Source of the DNA: UBA10646 sp046296295
GTDB taxonomy: Bacteria > Bacteroidota > Bacteroidia > Chitinophagales > Chitinophagaceae
Assembly: GCA_046296295.1 (NCBI GenBank)
Contig: JBKBLG010000003.1
Location: 124,001 to 188,000 of the forward strand
Reading direction: 5' to 3'
Length of the DNA: 64,000 nucleotides
Shown: in pieces, positions 55,093 through 62,419 of the stretch
Layout of the letters: every line of letters begins with the position of its first letter
How positions within the stretch are numbered: position 1 is the first letter of the stretch
Position numbers and translations under genes: made by a program
The notes under the pieces: model-generated
Database searches by the model: none
What the model was told of the DNA's origin: nothing
The model's input: only the letters and a program-made list of their open reading frames with translations

Positions 55093-55956
55093 CTAAGCAA
55101 TATCTGCAACTTTTTGTTCCGAAGCTAAAAAGGCAACAGTGCCCAATATCAAAGCAGCTAACCCAAATAAAGCTGCATACATACTATTTGTTGTAATACT
55201 GCTATCTACATTGGTAAATGCAGCCGCAAAACCTGAAAAAATAGGTGTAAGCGGATTTAAATGAATTAGTGCATGTTTATCAAAATAATTGGCCGGATAA
55301 CATACCGGCGTAATAAATAGTAACAATTGTACCGCAAAGCCTATTGCAAAACTCACATCTCTATACCGTAGCGATGCAGCTGCGAGCAATAAGCCTATAC
55401 CTAAAGCTATAGCTCCCAACAATAGTAACCAAGGAATGGCGAATAGCACTTGCCAGCCTAATTGATACTCAGCACCCAGCCATTGCCAGAGCAATAGCCC
55501 CATCAAAAAAACACCCAGATGAATGGATAATTTGATGAAGTTGGAGCCAATAATGGCCATAGGCAACAAAATCTTAGGAAAATATACCTTTCTAAAAAGT
55601 GATGCATGCTGAAAAAACACTTGCGCCGTTCCATTAAAACTGGTGTAAAAAAACTGCCATAAAAAGCTATTGGCCATGTAAAAAACCAATTGTTGCGTTT
55701 TACTAACTCCTTTCCACCAAGGCATTTCTTTAAATACAATAAAAAATAAGATGCAGGTAGCCAAGGGTTGTAGCAAATGCCAGATAGGGCCAAGTATTGT
55801 TTGCCTGTAGGTTACAATAAAATCTCTTTTGATGAGCGCAACAAGTAAATCTTTGTATTGTAATAAATGCTTTAACTCGTACCAACGCCAACTTCCGGCA
55901 CGAATGGTTTCGTCCCAATAATCTTCAGGCAGGTTGGAGGTTTGTAGAGCGTTCAT
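55093..55956 (-). CDS. wzm: Polysaccharide ABC transporter permease (Wzm)
   Basis: A 287-residue ABC-2 permease with six membrane segments. Soluble start RWYELKHLLQYKDLLVALIK leads to RDFIVTYRQTILGPIWHLLQ, a family signature; SLRYRDVSFAIGFAVQLLLF and FITPVCYPANYF follow. It is the first gene of the polysaccharide locus and is divergent from rpsF. A -7-like TATTTTG (minus strand, 55961-55967) ends four bases before the ATG, implying a nearly leaderless mRNA. Confidence 0.93.
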   Translation of the reverse strand: MNALQTSNLPEDYWDETIRAGSWRWYELKHLLQYKDLLVALIKRDFIVTYRQTILGPIWHLLQPLATCILFFIVFKEMPWWKGVSKTQQLVFYMANSFLWQFFYTSFNGTAQVFFQHASLFRKVYFPKILLPMAIIGSNFIKLSIHLGVFLMGLLLWQWLGAEYQLGWQVLFAIPWLLLLGAIALGIGLLLAAASLRYRDVSFAIGFAVQLLLFITPVCYPANYFDKHALIHLNPLTPIFSGFAAAFTNVDSSITTNSMYAALFGLAALILGTVAFLASEQKVADIA

Positions 55957-56051
55957 CTAACAAAATAACACGTTTTACTATAAGTGTTCGTTGTTTTAAA
56001 GGCATTTACCGTAAGGTAGAAAAAAAATGTGGTACTTAGGTGTAACCTCCT

Positions 56052-56059
56052 TACTTTTG
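56052..56059 (+). promoter_or_regulatory. Candidate -7 element for rpsF
   Basis: TACTTTTG matches TAnnTTTG, 34 bases before the rpsF ATG. A weak ATGTG lies about 20 bases upstream of it. An exact motif copy is at 56003-56016. Confidence 0.5.
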
Positions 56060-56093
56060 CAGCCCAAATTCACATTTTTAAAAAACAGGGAAA

Positions 56094-56447
56094 ATGAACA
56101 ATTACGAATTGATGGTGATTTTTACCCCTGTGCTTTCTGAAGACGAATTCAAAGCCGTTCAGAAAAAGTACACCGACTTCTTAATAGAAAATGGTGGACA
56201 AGCCGTGCACAGCAATCCCTGGGGTCTGAAATCACTAGCCTACCCTATCCAAAAGAAAACTACTGGTATCTATTGGGTATTGGAGTATGCTGCCGAAAGC
56301 AATTTCAATGAAAAGTTGAAAATTCAACTTTTACGTGACGAACAAGTTATGCGTCACATGATTACAAAACTCGACAAATACGCCGTTGAGTACAACCAGA
56401 AAAAGAGAAGTGGCGTAAGTACAGGAACCGAAAAAGTGGAGGGTTAA
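56094..56447 (+). CDS. rpsF: 30S ribosomal protein S6
   Basis: A 117-residue protein of the small subunit. MNNYELMVIFTPVLSEDEFK is the S6 start, followed by GLKSLAYPIQKKTTGIYWVL and LLRDEQVMRHMITKLDKYAV. It binds 16S rRNA with S18, the next gene four bases downstream. A short charged C-terminal extension is present. Confidence 0.96.
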   Translation: MNNYELMVIFTPVLSEDEFKAVQKKYTDFLIENGGQAVHSNPWGLKSLAYPIQKKTTGIYWVLEYAAESNFNEKLKIQLLRDEQVMRHMITKLDKYAVEYNQKKRSGVSTGTEKVEG

Positions 56448-56451
56448 TACC

Positions 56452-56718
56452 ATGGCTAAAGCAAATGAAATTAAGTATTTAACCGCCATTAAAGCCGAGA
56501 AACCTAAGAAAAAATTCTGCCGCTTTAAGAAGTACGGTATCCGTTACGTTGATTATAAAGACGTTGAGTTCTTAAAAAAGTTTGTGAACGAACAGGGTAA
56601 AATGTTGCCTCGCCGTATTACAGGTAACTCTTTAAAGTACCAACGTAAGGTAAGCGATGCTATTAAAAAAGCACGCCAAATGGCATTATTGCCTTTCGTA
56701 ACAGATTTATTGAAATAG
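56452..56718 (+). CDS. rpsR: 30S ribosomal protein S18
   Basis: An 88-residue protein. KKKFCRFKKYGIRYVDYKDV and LPRRITGNSLKYQRKVSDAI are the S18 core; QMALLPFVTDLLK ends it. A single Cys is retained instead of a zinc site. It forms an operon with rpsF and is followed by a terminator, so rplI is not read through as in many bacteria. Confidence 0.96.
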   Translation: MAKANEIKYLTAIKAEKPKKKFCRFKKYGIRYVDYKDVEFLKKFVNEQGKMLPRRITGNSLKYQRKVSDAIKKARQMALLPFVTDLLK

Positions 56719-56728
56719 TATTATCTCA

Positions 56729-56750
56729 AAAGGCTGCGCAAGCAGCCTTT
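56729..56750 (+). terminator. Terminator after rpsR
   Basis: Perfect 9-bp stem AAAGGCTGC (56729-56737) with GCAGCCTTT (56742-56750), GCAA tetraloop, then ATTTAG. Confidence 0.9.
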
Positions 56751-56840
56751 ATTTAGTAACCATCCCTAATCTTGAGTAATTCAAGAGACAGTCACAATCC
56801 AACAACAGATTGGGCTCTGGGAATCTAAATTTTGCACATT

Positions 56841-57287
56841 ATGCAAGTTATTTTAATTCAAGACGTAGACAATTTAGGTGCTCGCAACGAAATCGTAACC
56901 GTTCGTAATGGTTATGCTCGCAACTACCTAATCCCTCAAAAATTTGCAGTAGAAGCTAACCCTTCTAATTTAAAGCAATGGGAAGAGCGTGTGAAAGTAC
57001 AACGCAAAAAAGAAGAGAAGTTATTGGCTGAAATCAAAACTGTTATTGGTGTACTACAAAATGGTCCATTGAAAATAGGTGCTAAAACAGGTACTACCGG
57101 CAAAATTTTCGGTAGCGTTACACCGCTTCAAATTACCCGTGCCATCCGCGACCAGAAAGGTTATGAAATTGATCGTAAGCGTATTACCATTGTAGATGAA
57201 GTAAAAGAATTAGGCACTTACAAAGCAATCATTGATTTCGGCAACGGTAATACTACCGAAGTTGAATTTGAAGTTATCGGTGAATAA
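56841..57287 (+). CDS. rplI: 50S ribosomal protein L9
   Basis: A 148-residue protein started at ATG 56841 (MQVILIQDVDNLGARNEIVT); a TTG three codons upstream is not needed. It has the N-terminal L9 domain with VRNGYARNYLIPQKFAV, the long connecting helix and the C-terminal domain with GKIFGSVTPLQITRAI. It binds 23S rRNA. A TAAATTTTG box at 56826-56834 ends six bases before the ATG, so the mRNA may be leaderless. Confidence 0.96.
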   Translation: MQVILIQDVDNLGARNEIVTVRNGYARNYLIPQKFAVEANPSNLKQWEERVKVQRKKEEKLLAEIKTVIGVLQNGPLKIGAKTGTTGKIFGSVTPLQITRAIRDQKGYEIDRKRITIVDEVKELGTYKAIIDFGNGNTTEVEFEVIGE

Positions 57288-57335
57288 TTAGCTGCTACTT
57301 GTAAAGTAGCAATTATAATGAGCCACCCAATAGAC

Positions 57336-57371
57336 GCCCCCAAAAAGTTAGACACTAATTGGGGGCATTTT
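57336..57371 (+). terminator. Terminator after rplI
   Basis: 8-bp stem GCCCCCAA (57336-57343) with TTGGGGGC (57359-57366), 15-base loop, then ATTTT. The sequence resembles some IS ends as well (see findings). Confidence 0.75.
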
Positions 57372-57747
57372 TATGTTCAAAAGTTATAAGTAGAGTTATG
57401 AATTCCGGCTTCAGTGTGTAAAGGCTGTTGTAGCATCATTTTCCTAACCGGCAAATGCTTGCTTAGGTTTTGATGTGGTATTACAACTAAACGGCACGAA
57501 TTACATTTTAATTTTACGCCCTTTGGATTCAAAAGAATTGCAGCAACTAGGCAGCTTATAGTGAACGAAAAATTATTATGAAAAGCAACTTAGTTACTTA
57601 TGCACCCCAGTATGTTTATGTTATCATTTCTGGCAACTATATAGAACGTTGTGAAAAACTGATTTACAAAAGCATCCCTCGCAAGGGCGGTTGCTGAGCA
57701 GGCAAGCCATCATTTACCGTAAGGTACTTGATTAAATACATCGTGCA
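57372..57747. other. Gap with two tiny unsupported frames and one motif copy
   Basis: Plus-strand frames 57475-57561 (GTG start; contains VVLQLNGTNYILILRPLDSK) and 57578-57697 (MKSNLVTYAPQYVYV..., 39 codons) read like protein but match no family I know and could be remnants. An exact motif copy lies at 57711-57724. No promoter, RNA or repeat beyond these is seen. Confidence 0.3.
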
Positions 57748-58740
57748 CTAATGGGCTACCATGAGACTACAGCCACGTACATCGCTAGTATCGAGCCTAC
57801 CAAAAATACGAAAGCTGCCATCGGTATATACCTCTGCAATATCGTCGGTGGCAATAAAGCTGCAACTGTACACATTAGCAAGATCAATGATATTTAGCAC
57901 ACCTCTGCCAGCAGCATAACATTGCAAAGGGTCGTCTTCGGCTCGTACACAAACTTGCATGGTATTACTACATACCAACCTACCATTGCCTTGAGCATAG
58001 GCTTGGCTCAATAATTCCGTCATTCCATACTCGCTATGAATGCAGCTAAGTTGAAAGGCGTTTTTGAGGGTATCGTGTACTTGCTCGAGGGTTAGTTCTT
58101 TTCTTCGGCCCTTCATACCGCCTGTTTCCATCACAATAACATGCTCACCTAAAGGCATAGGATATGCGGCAGCAAAATCGAGTAAAGCAAATGTTACACC
58201 AATAAGCAAGGTAGGTGTTGCAGCAGCAACCAATGTTTTTAATGCAGCCGCCAAAGCCTGGTGATCGTATAAATAAAACCCACTCTGCGGATGGTTACTA
58301 GTACGAATCAAATCATCTACCATCGTTACCAAGCTACTTCCTTTACGTTCTAAGTACGATGGTAACAAACCTAGAATACAATAGTTACGAACATTGCCAT
58401 AAGCAGCTTCAAAGCCTTGCAGATAGCTTTTTGTATACAATGCCGCATCGGCCACATAATGCTTACTATTGATACTACCCGTTGTACCACTACTTTCAAA
58501 TACTAGTTCTGGTGTAGCTCCATTTGTTATAAGTTGGTGGGTTTTAAAAAAAACAATGGGCAAATACGGAATTGCGGCAACGTTTTGAATCGTAAACGGG
58601 TCGTTAATACCTAACTGCCTACACCATTGTTGATATACACTATTGTGTTGATACTGATAATAAAAAACATCTAAAGCACGTTGTTCGAAAGGTATTTGAG
58701 CATTGAAAATATTGTTAACAATGTGGTTGGCATCGAACAT
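57748..58740 (-). CDS. LuxE-like acyl-protein synthetase / acyltransferase
   Basis: A 330-residue member of the adenylating superfamily branch that includes LuxE. The nucleotide loop is ELVFESSGTTGSINSKHYVA, and HSEYGMTELLSQAYAQGNGR corresponds to the conserved YGMTE motif; DDIAEVYTDGSFRIFGRLDT is the hinge region. LuxE-type proteins activate fatty acids as acyl-AMP and transfer them to a protein. No luxC-like reductase is nearby, so bioluminescence is not implied; the acyl group and acceptor are unknown. It is divergent from the lipoprotein gene, 42 bases apart. Confidence 0.82.
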   Translation of the reverse strand: MFDANHIVNNIFNAQIPFEQRALDVFYYQYQHNSVYQQWCRQLGINDPFTIQNVAAIPYLPIVFFKTHQLITNGATPELVFESSGTTGSINSKHYVADAALYTKSYLQGFEAAYGNVRNYCILGLLPSYLERKGSSLVTMVDDLIRTSNHPQSGFYLYDHQALAAALKTLVAAATPTLLIGVTFALLDFAAAYPMPLGEHVIVMETGGMKGRRKELTLEQVHDTLKNAFQLSCIHSEYGMTELLSQAYAQGNGRLVCSNTMQVCVRAEDDPLQCYAAGRGVLNIIDLANVYSCSFIATDDIAEVYTDGSFRIFGRLDTSDVRGCSLMVAH

Positions 58741-58758
58741 GTTACACCGCTATTTGAT

Positions 58759-58766
58759 TACATTTG
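58759..58766 (+). promoter_or_regulatory. Candidate -7 element for the 58783 gene
   Basis: TACATTTG matches TAnnTTTG, 16 bases before the ATG, in the divergent gap with the LuxE-like gene. Confidence 0.5.
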
Positions 58767-58782
58767 GAACGAAAGCACAGTT

Positions 58783-59229
58783 ATGAAAGCAAAGCTATTG
58801 TTATTATCGTTAATCTGCATCAGCATCATTGCTTGCAATAAAGATGAATTTACTACCAAGCCACAGCTCACATTTAAATCTGTGAATACACAACGTTTGG
58901 TACGTGGTACCACTATTACCTTTTTACTCGGCTTTACAGATAAAGAAGGCGATATCGAGGATACCATTTATATGATTAAGCGTACCCGTAATTGTACCAA
59001 CAGTAATATTACTGCACGTTATAAAGTTCCCGAATTCAATGCCGGCAAAAATGCAAGTGGCGATTTTGAACTTACATTAGGCTATAATTTCGGTAATGGC
59101 ATCCCCGAAATTCAAGCACCACAGTGCCCAGGCCGTAACGATAGCAGCTTCTTTCTGTTTGTTTTAAAAGATAAAGCCGGTAACAGAAGCGATACAGTAA
59201 GTAGCCCAGAAGTGGTAATTATCCGATAG
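58783..59229 (+). CDS. Small lipoprotein of unknown function
   Basis: A 148-residue protein with the start at ATG 58783 (MKAKLLLLSLICISIIAC), whose lipobox Cys is residue 18. The mature part (PQLTFKSVNTQRLVRGTTIT, then LGFTDKEGDIEDTIYMIKR) is beta-rich and resembles Bacteroidota lipoproteins with a single Ig-like domain. No catalytic motif. A longer frame from 58681 would overlap the divergent gene. The stop is followed after one codon by the TTG of the next frame. Confidence 0.8.
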   Translation: MKAKLLLLSLICISIIACNKDEFTTKPQLTFKSVNTQRLVRGTTITFLLGFTDKEGDIEDTIYMIKRTRNCTNSNITARYKVPEFNAGKNASGDFELTLGYNFGNGIPEIQAPQCPGRNDSSFFLFVLKDKAGNRSDTVSSPEVVIIR

Positions 59230-59232
59230 TCT

Positions 59233-60093
59233 TTGCAACCAATTACTACTCTTATAAGGTTATTACTATACCTCAACATATGGTATGCATGTTGTGTTGT
59301 AGCTCTTGTAACAAGTTTGTACCTTTCGGTAAATGATGCCCCGCCCAATATGCCACAGGCATTATTTGTTGCTTTAGGAACGCAGTTGTTTTACACTTTT
59401 ATTTATTTGCGAAACTGTACCTACGCAAGCAACAATGAACGGTTAATGTGGTACTATCGGCATCGTGCTGGTATAAAAACCTATCTATACATTGGGCTTT
59501 TTTGCTTACTTGTTACAGGCACATTGGCTTACAGTAGCATTACAGCAACAACTTTTTTCGGCATGCTTACGAGTGCCTTTATAAGCACGGCTTATGCATT
59601 CTCTTTCAATTTTAATGGCCACCGCCTACAACTAAGAAATATTGGCTGGTTAAAACCATTTATTGTAGCATTAGCTTGGGTATTATTAGTTAGCAGTTGT
59701 TGTATAACAAATGTAACATCGTGGCCTTTATTAGTACATATTAGCTGTATGCTTTGGCTCTATATTAGCCTGCTTTGCATTGTTTTTGATATGAAAGATG
59801 TGAACAACGATGCTGCAAAAGGTATTCGCACATTCGCCGTTCGCCTAGGCATTCGCAACACGTGGAAGTATATCATTATACCGTTATCAGTAGTATACAT
59901 GTTATCAGTACTACCATTGTACACAGTGCATCAAGCCATGATCATAAATGCTACAACACTTATTCCATTATATTTCATTTACCGTAAGGTTCAACCTACA
60001 ACTTCACTAACATTTTATTTGTTGGTAGTAGATGGCTGCATGCTACTATGGGCTTGTACACATATCGTTATTTGGTATGCCAATGCACCTTAA
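59233..60093 (+). CDS. UbiA-like prenyltransferase-family membrane protein
   Basis: A 286-residue protein with eight or nine membrane segments. The second UbiA Asp motif is clear, VFDMKDVNNDAAKGIRTFAV then RLG, but the first (usually NDxxDxxxD) is degenerate: LRNCTYASNNERLMW has no Asp. It may therefore not be a normal prenyltransferase. The start is TTG at 59233, since the TAG of the lipoprotein sits two codons upstream in the same frame and the next Met is distant. A motif copy (59976-59989) encodes IYRK. Confidence 0.75.
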   Translation: MQPITTLIRLLLYLNIWYACCVVALVTSLYLSVNDAPPNMPQALFVALGTQLFYTFIYLRNCTYASNNERLMWYYRHRAGIKTYLYIGLFCLLVTGTLAYSSITATTFFGMLTSAFISTAYAFSFNFNGHRLQLRNIGWLKPFIVALAWVLLVSSCCITNVTSWPLLVHISCMLWLYISLLCIVFDMKDVNNDAAKGIRTFAVRLGIRNTWKYIIIPLSVVYMLSVLPLYTVHQAMIINATTLIPLYFIYRKVQPTTSLTFYLLVVDGCMLLWACTHIVIWYANAP

Positions 60094-60133
60094 CTTCATG
60101 CATTATTTACAGCACACTTTAAATTAGAATTAT

Positions 60134-61273
60134 ATGGCTAAAGAGAAAAAAGAACAGAAAAAAACAAAAAAAACCGATAAAAAACTGGCTCCGATTCTAA
60201 CCGAGCATGCCATAGATTTTTTGAAAAACTATATCAATACACCATCGCCGGTTGGTTTTGAAAGTGGCGGACAAAAAGTATGGCTCGATTATATCAAACC
60301 TTATGTTGATACCCATTTTGTAGACCCTTACGGTACTGCTGTTGGTGTAATTAACCCCGATGCTCCTTTTAAAGTAGTAATTGAAGCACATGCCGATGAA
60401 ATCAGTTGGTTTGTGAATTATATTAACGAACAAGGATTGATATACCTAAAACGCAACGGCGGTGTTGACCATCAGGTAGCACCAGCCAAACGTGTACTCA
60501 TACACGGCCGTAAAGGTGCGGTTAAAGCGGTTTTTGGTTGGCCAGCTATTCACACACGCCTTGGCAACCCCGATGCTAAAGAACCCCAACCACGTGTTGA
60601 TAATCTATTTTTAGATTGCGGTGCTCGTAGTAAAAAAGAGGTAGAAGCACTTGGCATTCATATTGGTGCTGTAGTTACTTATCAAGATGGGTTCGATGAA
60701 CTTGCAAACGATTACCTGATTGGCCGTGCTTTTGATAACCGTATTGGCGGTTTCATGATTGCGCAAGTGGCTCGCTTATTACATGACAACAAGGCGCAAT
60801 TGCCTTTTGGCTTATATGTTGTGAACGCTGTTCAAGAAGAAATAGGCTTACGTGGTGCAGAAATGATTGCTCGCCGCATTAAGCCTAACATTGCTATTAT
60901 TACCGATGTTACCCACGATACCCAAACACCTATGATTAATAAAATCATAGAAGGTGATATTGCCTGCGGCAAAGGCCCATCGCTGGCATACGGCCCTGCA
61001 GTGCACAATAAATTATTGAATCTGGTGCTAGATATAGCTGAGCAAAAGAATATTGCAGTACAAAACCGAACCGTGAGCCGCAGCACAGGCACCGATACCG
61101 ATAGCTTTGCCTACGCTAACGATGGCTGCCCTAGCGTACTTATTTCTATACCATTGCGCTACATGCACACACCAGCAGAAATGTTACACAAAAGCGATAT
61201 TGAGGGTACGATTCGTTTAATGTACGAAACCTTACTTACACTTACGCCAGAAACTAATCTCAGCTATTTGTAA
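60134..61273 (+). CDS. M42-family metallopeptidase
   Basis: A 379-residue cytosolic aminopeptidase with a Lys-rich N-terminal extension (1-18). Metal and catalytic residues appear in order: EAHADEIS (His/Asp), GRAFDNRIGG (bridging Asp), VQEEIGLRG (Glu pair), ITDVTHD (Asp) and LRYMHTPAEM (His). TSPVGFESGG-type substrate region: INTPSPVGFESGG. The family includes glutamyl and TET aminopeptidases. It stands alone with a very strong terminator. Confidence 0.93.
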   Translation: MAKEKKEQKKTKKTDKKLAPILTEHAIDFLKNYINTPSPVGFESGGQKVWLDYIKPYVDTHFVDPYGTAVGVINPDAPFKVVIEAHADEISWFVNYINEQGLIYLKRNGGVDHQVAPAKRVLIHGRKGAVKAVFGWPAIHTRLGNPDAKEPQPRVDNLFLDCGARSKKEVEALGIHIGAVVTYQDGFDELANDYLIGRAFDNRIGGFMIAQVARLLHDNKAQLPFGLYVVNAVQEEIGLRGAEMIARRIKPNIAIITDVTHDTQTPMINKIIEGDIACGKGPSLAYGPAVHNKLLNLVLDIAEQKNIAVQNRTVSRSTGTDTDSFAYANDGCPSVLISIPLRYMHTPAEMLHKSDIEGTIRLMYETLLTLTPETNLSYL

Positions 61274-61290
61274 TGGCATATATATACTAT

Positions 61291-61333
61291 GAAATAATCA
61301 TGGGGGCTGCTACGCAGCCCCCATGATTATTTC
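61291..61333 (+). terminator. Exceptionally long perfect terminator hairpin
   Basis: 20-bp perfect arms: GAAATAATCATGGGGGCTGC (61291-61310) and its exact complement at 61314-61333, with a TAC loop. A motif copy (61341-61352) follows seven bases later. Confidence 0.9.
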
Positions 61334-61462
61334 ACTAAGGCCTTACGGCAAATGTCGTTGCAGCCAATAACATAGCTATTACCGACTTAAAAACACACAA
61401 ATACAGCATCAAATGCCAACAAAACGGTTAATTTGCAATTAGCAAGCATTGAACAAAAGAGC

Positions 61463-62287
61463 ATGAAACTAAAAATAGCCATCCTAGATTTATACAACGG
61501 TTTCGAAAACCAAGGCATGCGTTGTATTCGTGAAATCATTAACCAATGGTCAGAACAACACCACCTAGCTATTGATTTCGATGAATTTGATGTTCGGCGC
61601 ACCAACCAAGTTCCTGATACTTCTTACGATGCCTATATAAGCAGTGGCGGCCCTGGCAGCCCGCTTGAAAGCGAAGGCACTGCTTGGGAAAATGCCTACT
61701 ACGGCTGGCTTCAACAAATGCTCGATTACAACGCAAGCATAGAAGGCTATCCTAAGAAAAAGGTATTTTTCATTTGTCACAGTTTTCAACTTGCTTGCCG
61801 CTATTTCAATATTGGCAATGTATGTAAGCGAGTATCAACAGCATTTGGTGTTTTCCCCATACATATGACGCTAGACGGTCAGCATGAACAAATATTTAAA
61901 GGCCTCCGCGACCCATTTTACGCGGTTGATAGCCGCGACTTTCAAGTAATTGAGCCCGATATGGCTCGTATTGATGCTATGGGTGGCCAAATACTAGCCA
62001 TAGAAAAAGAGCGACCACATGTACCCTACGAACGTGCCATTATGGCCATGCGATTTAATGAACATATGGTAGGAACACAATTTCACCCCGAAGCCGATGC
62101 CGTAGGTATGAGCATGCACTTACAAACAGAAGCCCGCAAAAAAATTGTTGTAGAAAACCACGGCCTAGAAAAGTGGCAAAGTATGATTGACCATTTGAAC
62201 GACCCCGATAAAATTCTTTGGACTTACAGCCACATTCTACCTAACTTCTTATTAGATACCGTGCATCAACTAACCGAAGCCGAATAA
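61463..62287 (+). CDS. Class I glutamine amidotransferase (GMP-synthase-like GATase domain)
   Basis: A 274-residue protein with the start at ATG 61463 (MKLKIAILDLYNGFENQGMR). The oxyanion glycine stretch is YISSGGPGSPLES (59-70), the nucleophile C105 lies in VFFICHSFQLAC, and H208 with Glu follow in GTQFHPEADA. It is a free-standing GATase with no synthetase domain nearby; the acceptor is unknown. HPEADAVGMSM is like gamma-glutamyl hydrolase/GuaA-type enzymes. A TAATTTG box lies at 61429-61435. Confidence 0.85.
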   Translation: MKLKIAILDLYNGFENQGMRCIREIINQWSEQHHLAIDFDEFDVRRTNQVPDTSYDAYISSGGPGSPLESEGTAWENAYYGWLQQMLDYNASIEGYPKKKVFFICHSFQLACRYFNIGNVCKRVSTAFGVFPIHMTLDGQHEQIFKGLRDPFYAVDSRDFQVIEPDMARIDAMGGQILAIEKERPHVPYERAIMAMRFNEHMVGTQFHPEADAVGMSMHLQTEARKKIVVENHGLEKWQSMIDHLNDPDKILWTYSHILPNFLLDTVHQLTEAE

Positions 62288-62315
62288 CGTTAGCATAATA
62301 GTTTCAATTAGTTCA

Positions 62316-62355
62316 CCTTACGGTAAATGAGTTGCGTTATTCATTTACCGTAAGG
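62316..62355. repeat. Perfect inverted pair of the 14-bp iterated motif
   Basis: CCTTACGGTAAATG (62316-62329) and CATTTACCGTAAGG (62342-62355) are exact complements, 12 bases apart, 28 bases after the GATase stop and before mfd. It can form a 14-bp hairpin and may act as a terminator. Confidence 0.93.
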
Positions 62356-62402
62356 TTTATGATATCTACATCAAATCGCCAACCCAACGGCTTTCGAGTT
62401 GT

Positions 62403-62410
62403 TATCTTTG
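62403..62410 (+). promoter_or_regulatory. Candidate -7 element for mfd
   Basis: TATCTTTG is a full match to TAnnTTTG. It ends nine bases before the ATG at 62420, so the mRNA would have little or no leader. No -33 TTG is seen at the usual spacing. Confidence 0.5.
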
Positions 62411-62419
62411 CAACGGACT

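Noticed and set aside
57748..58740. Bioluminescence (lux) operon
   Set aside because: No luciferase, LuxC or LuxD is present in the window.
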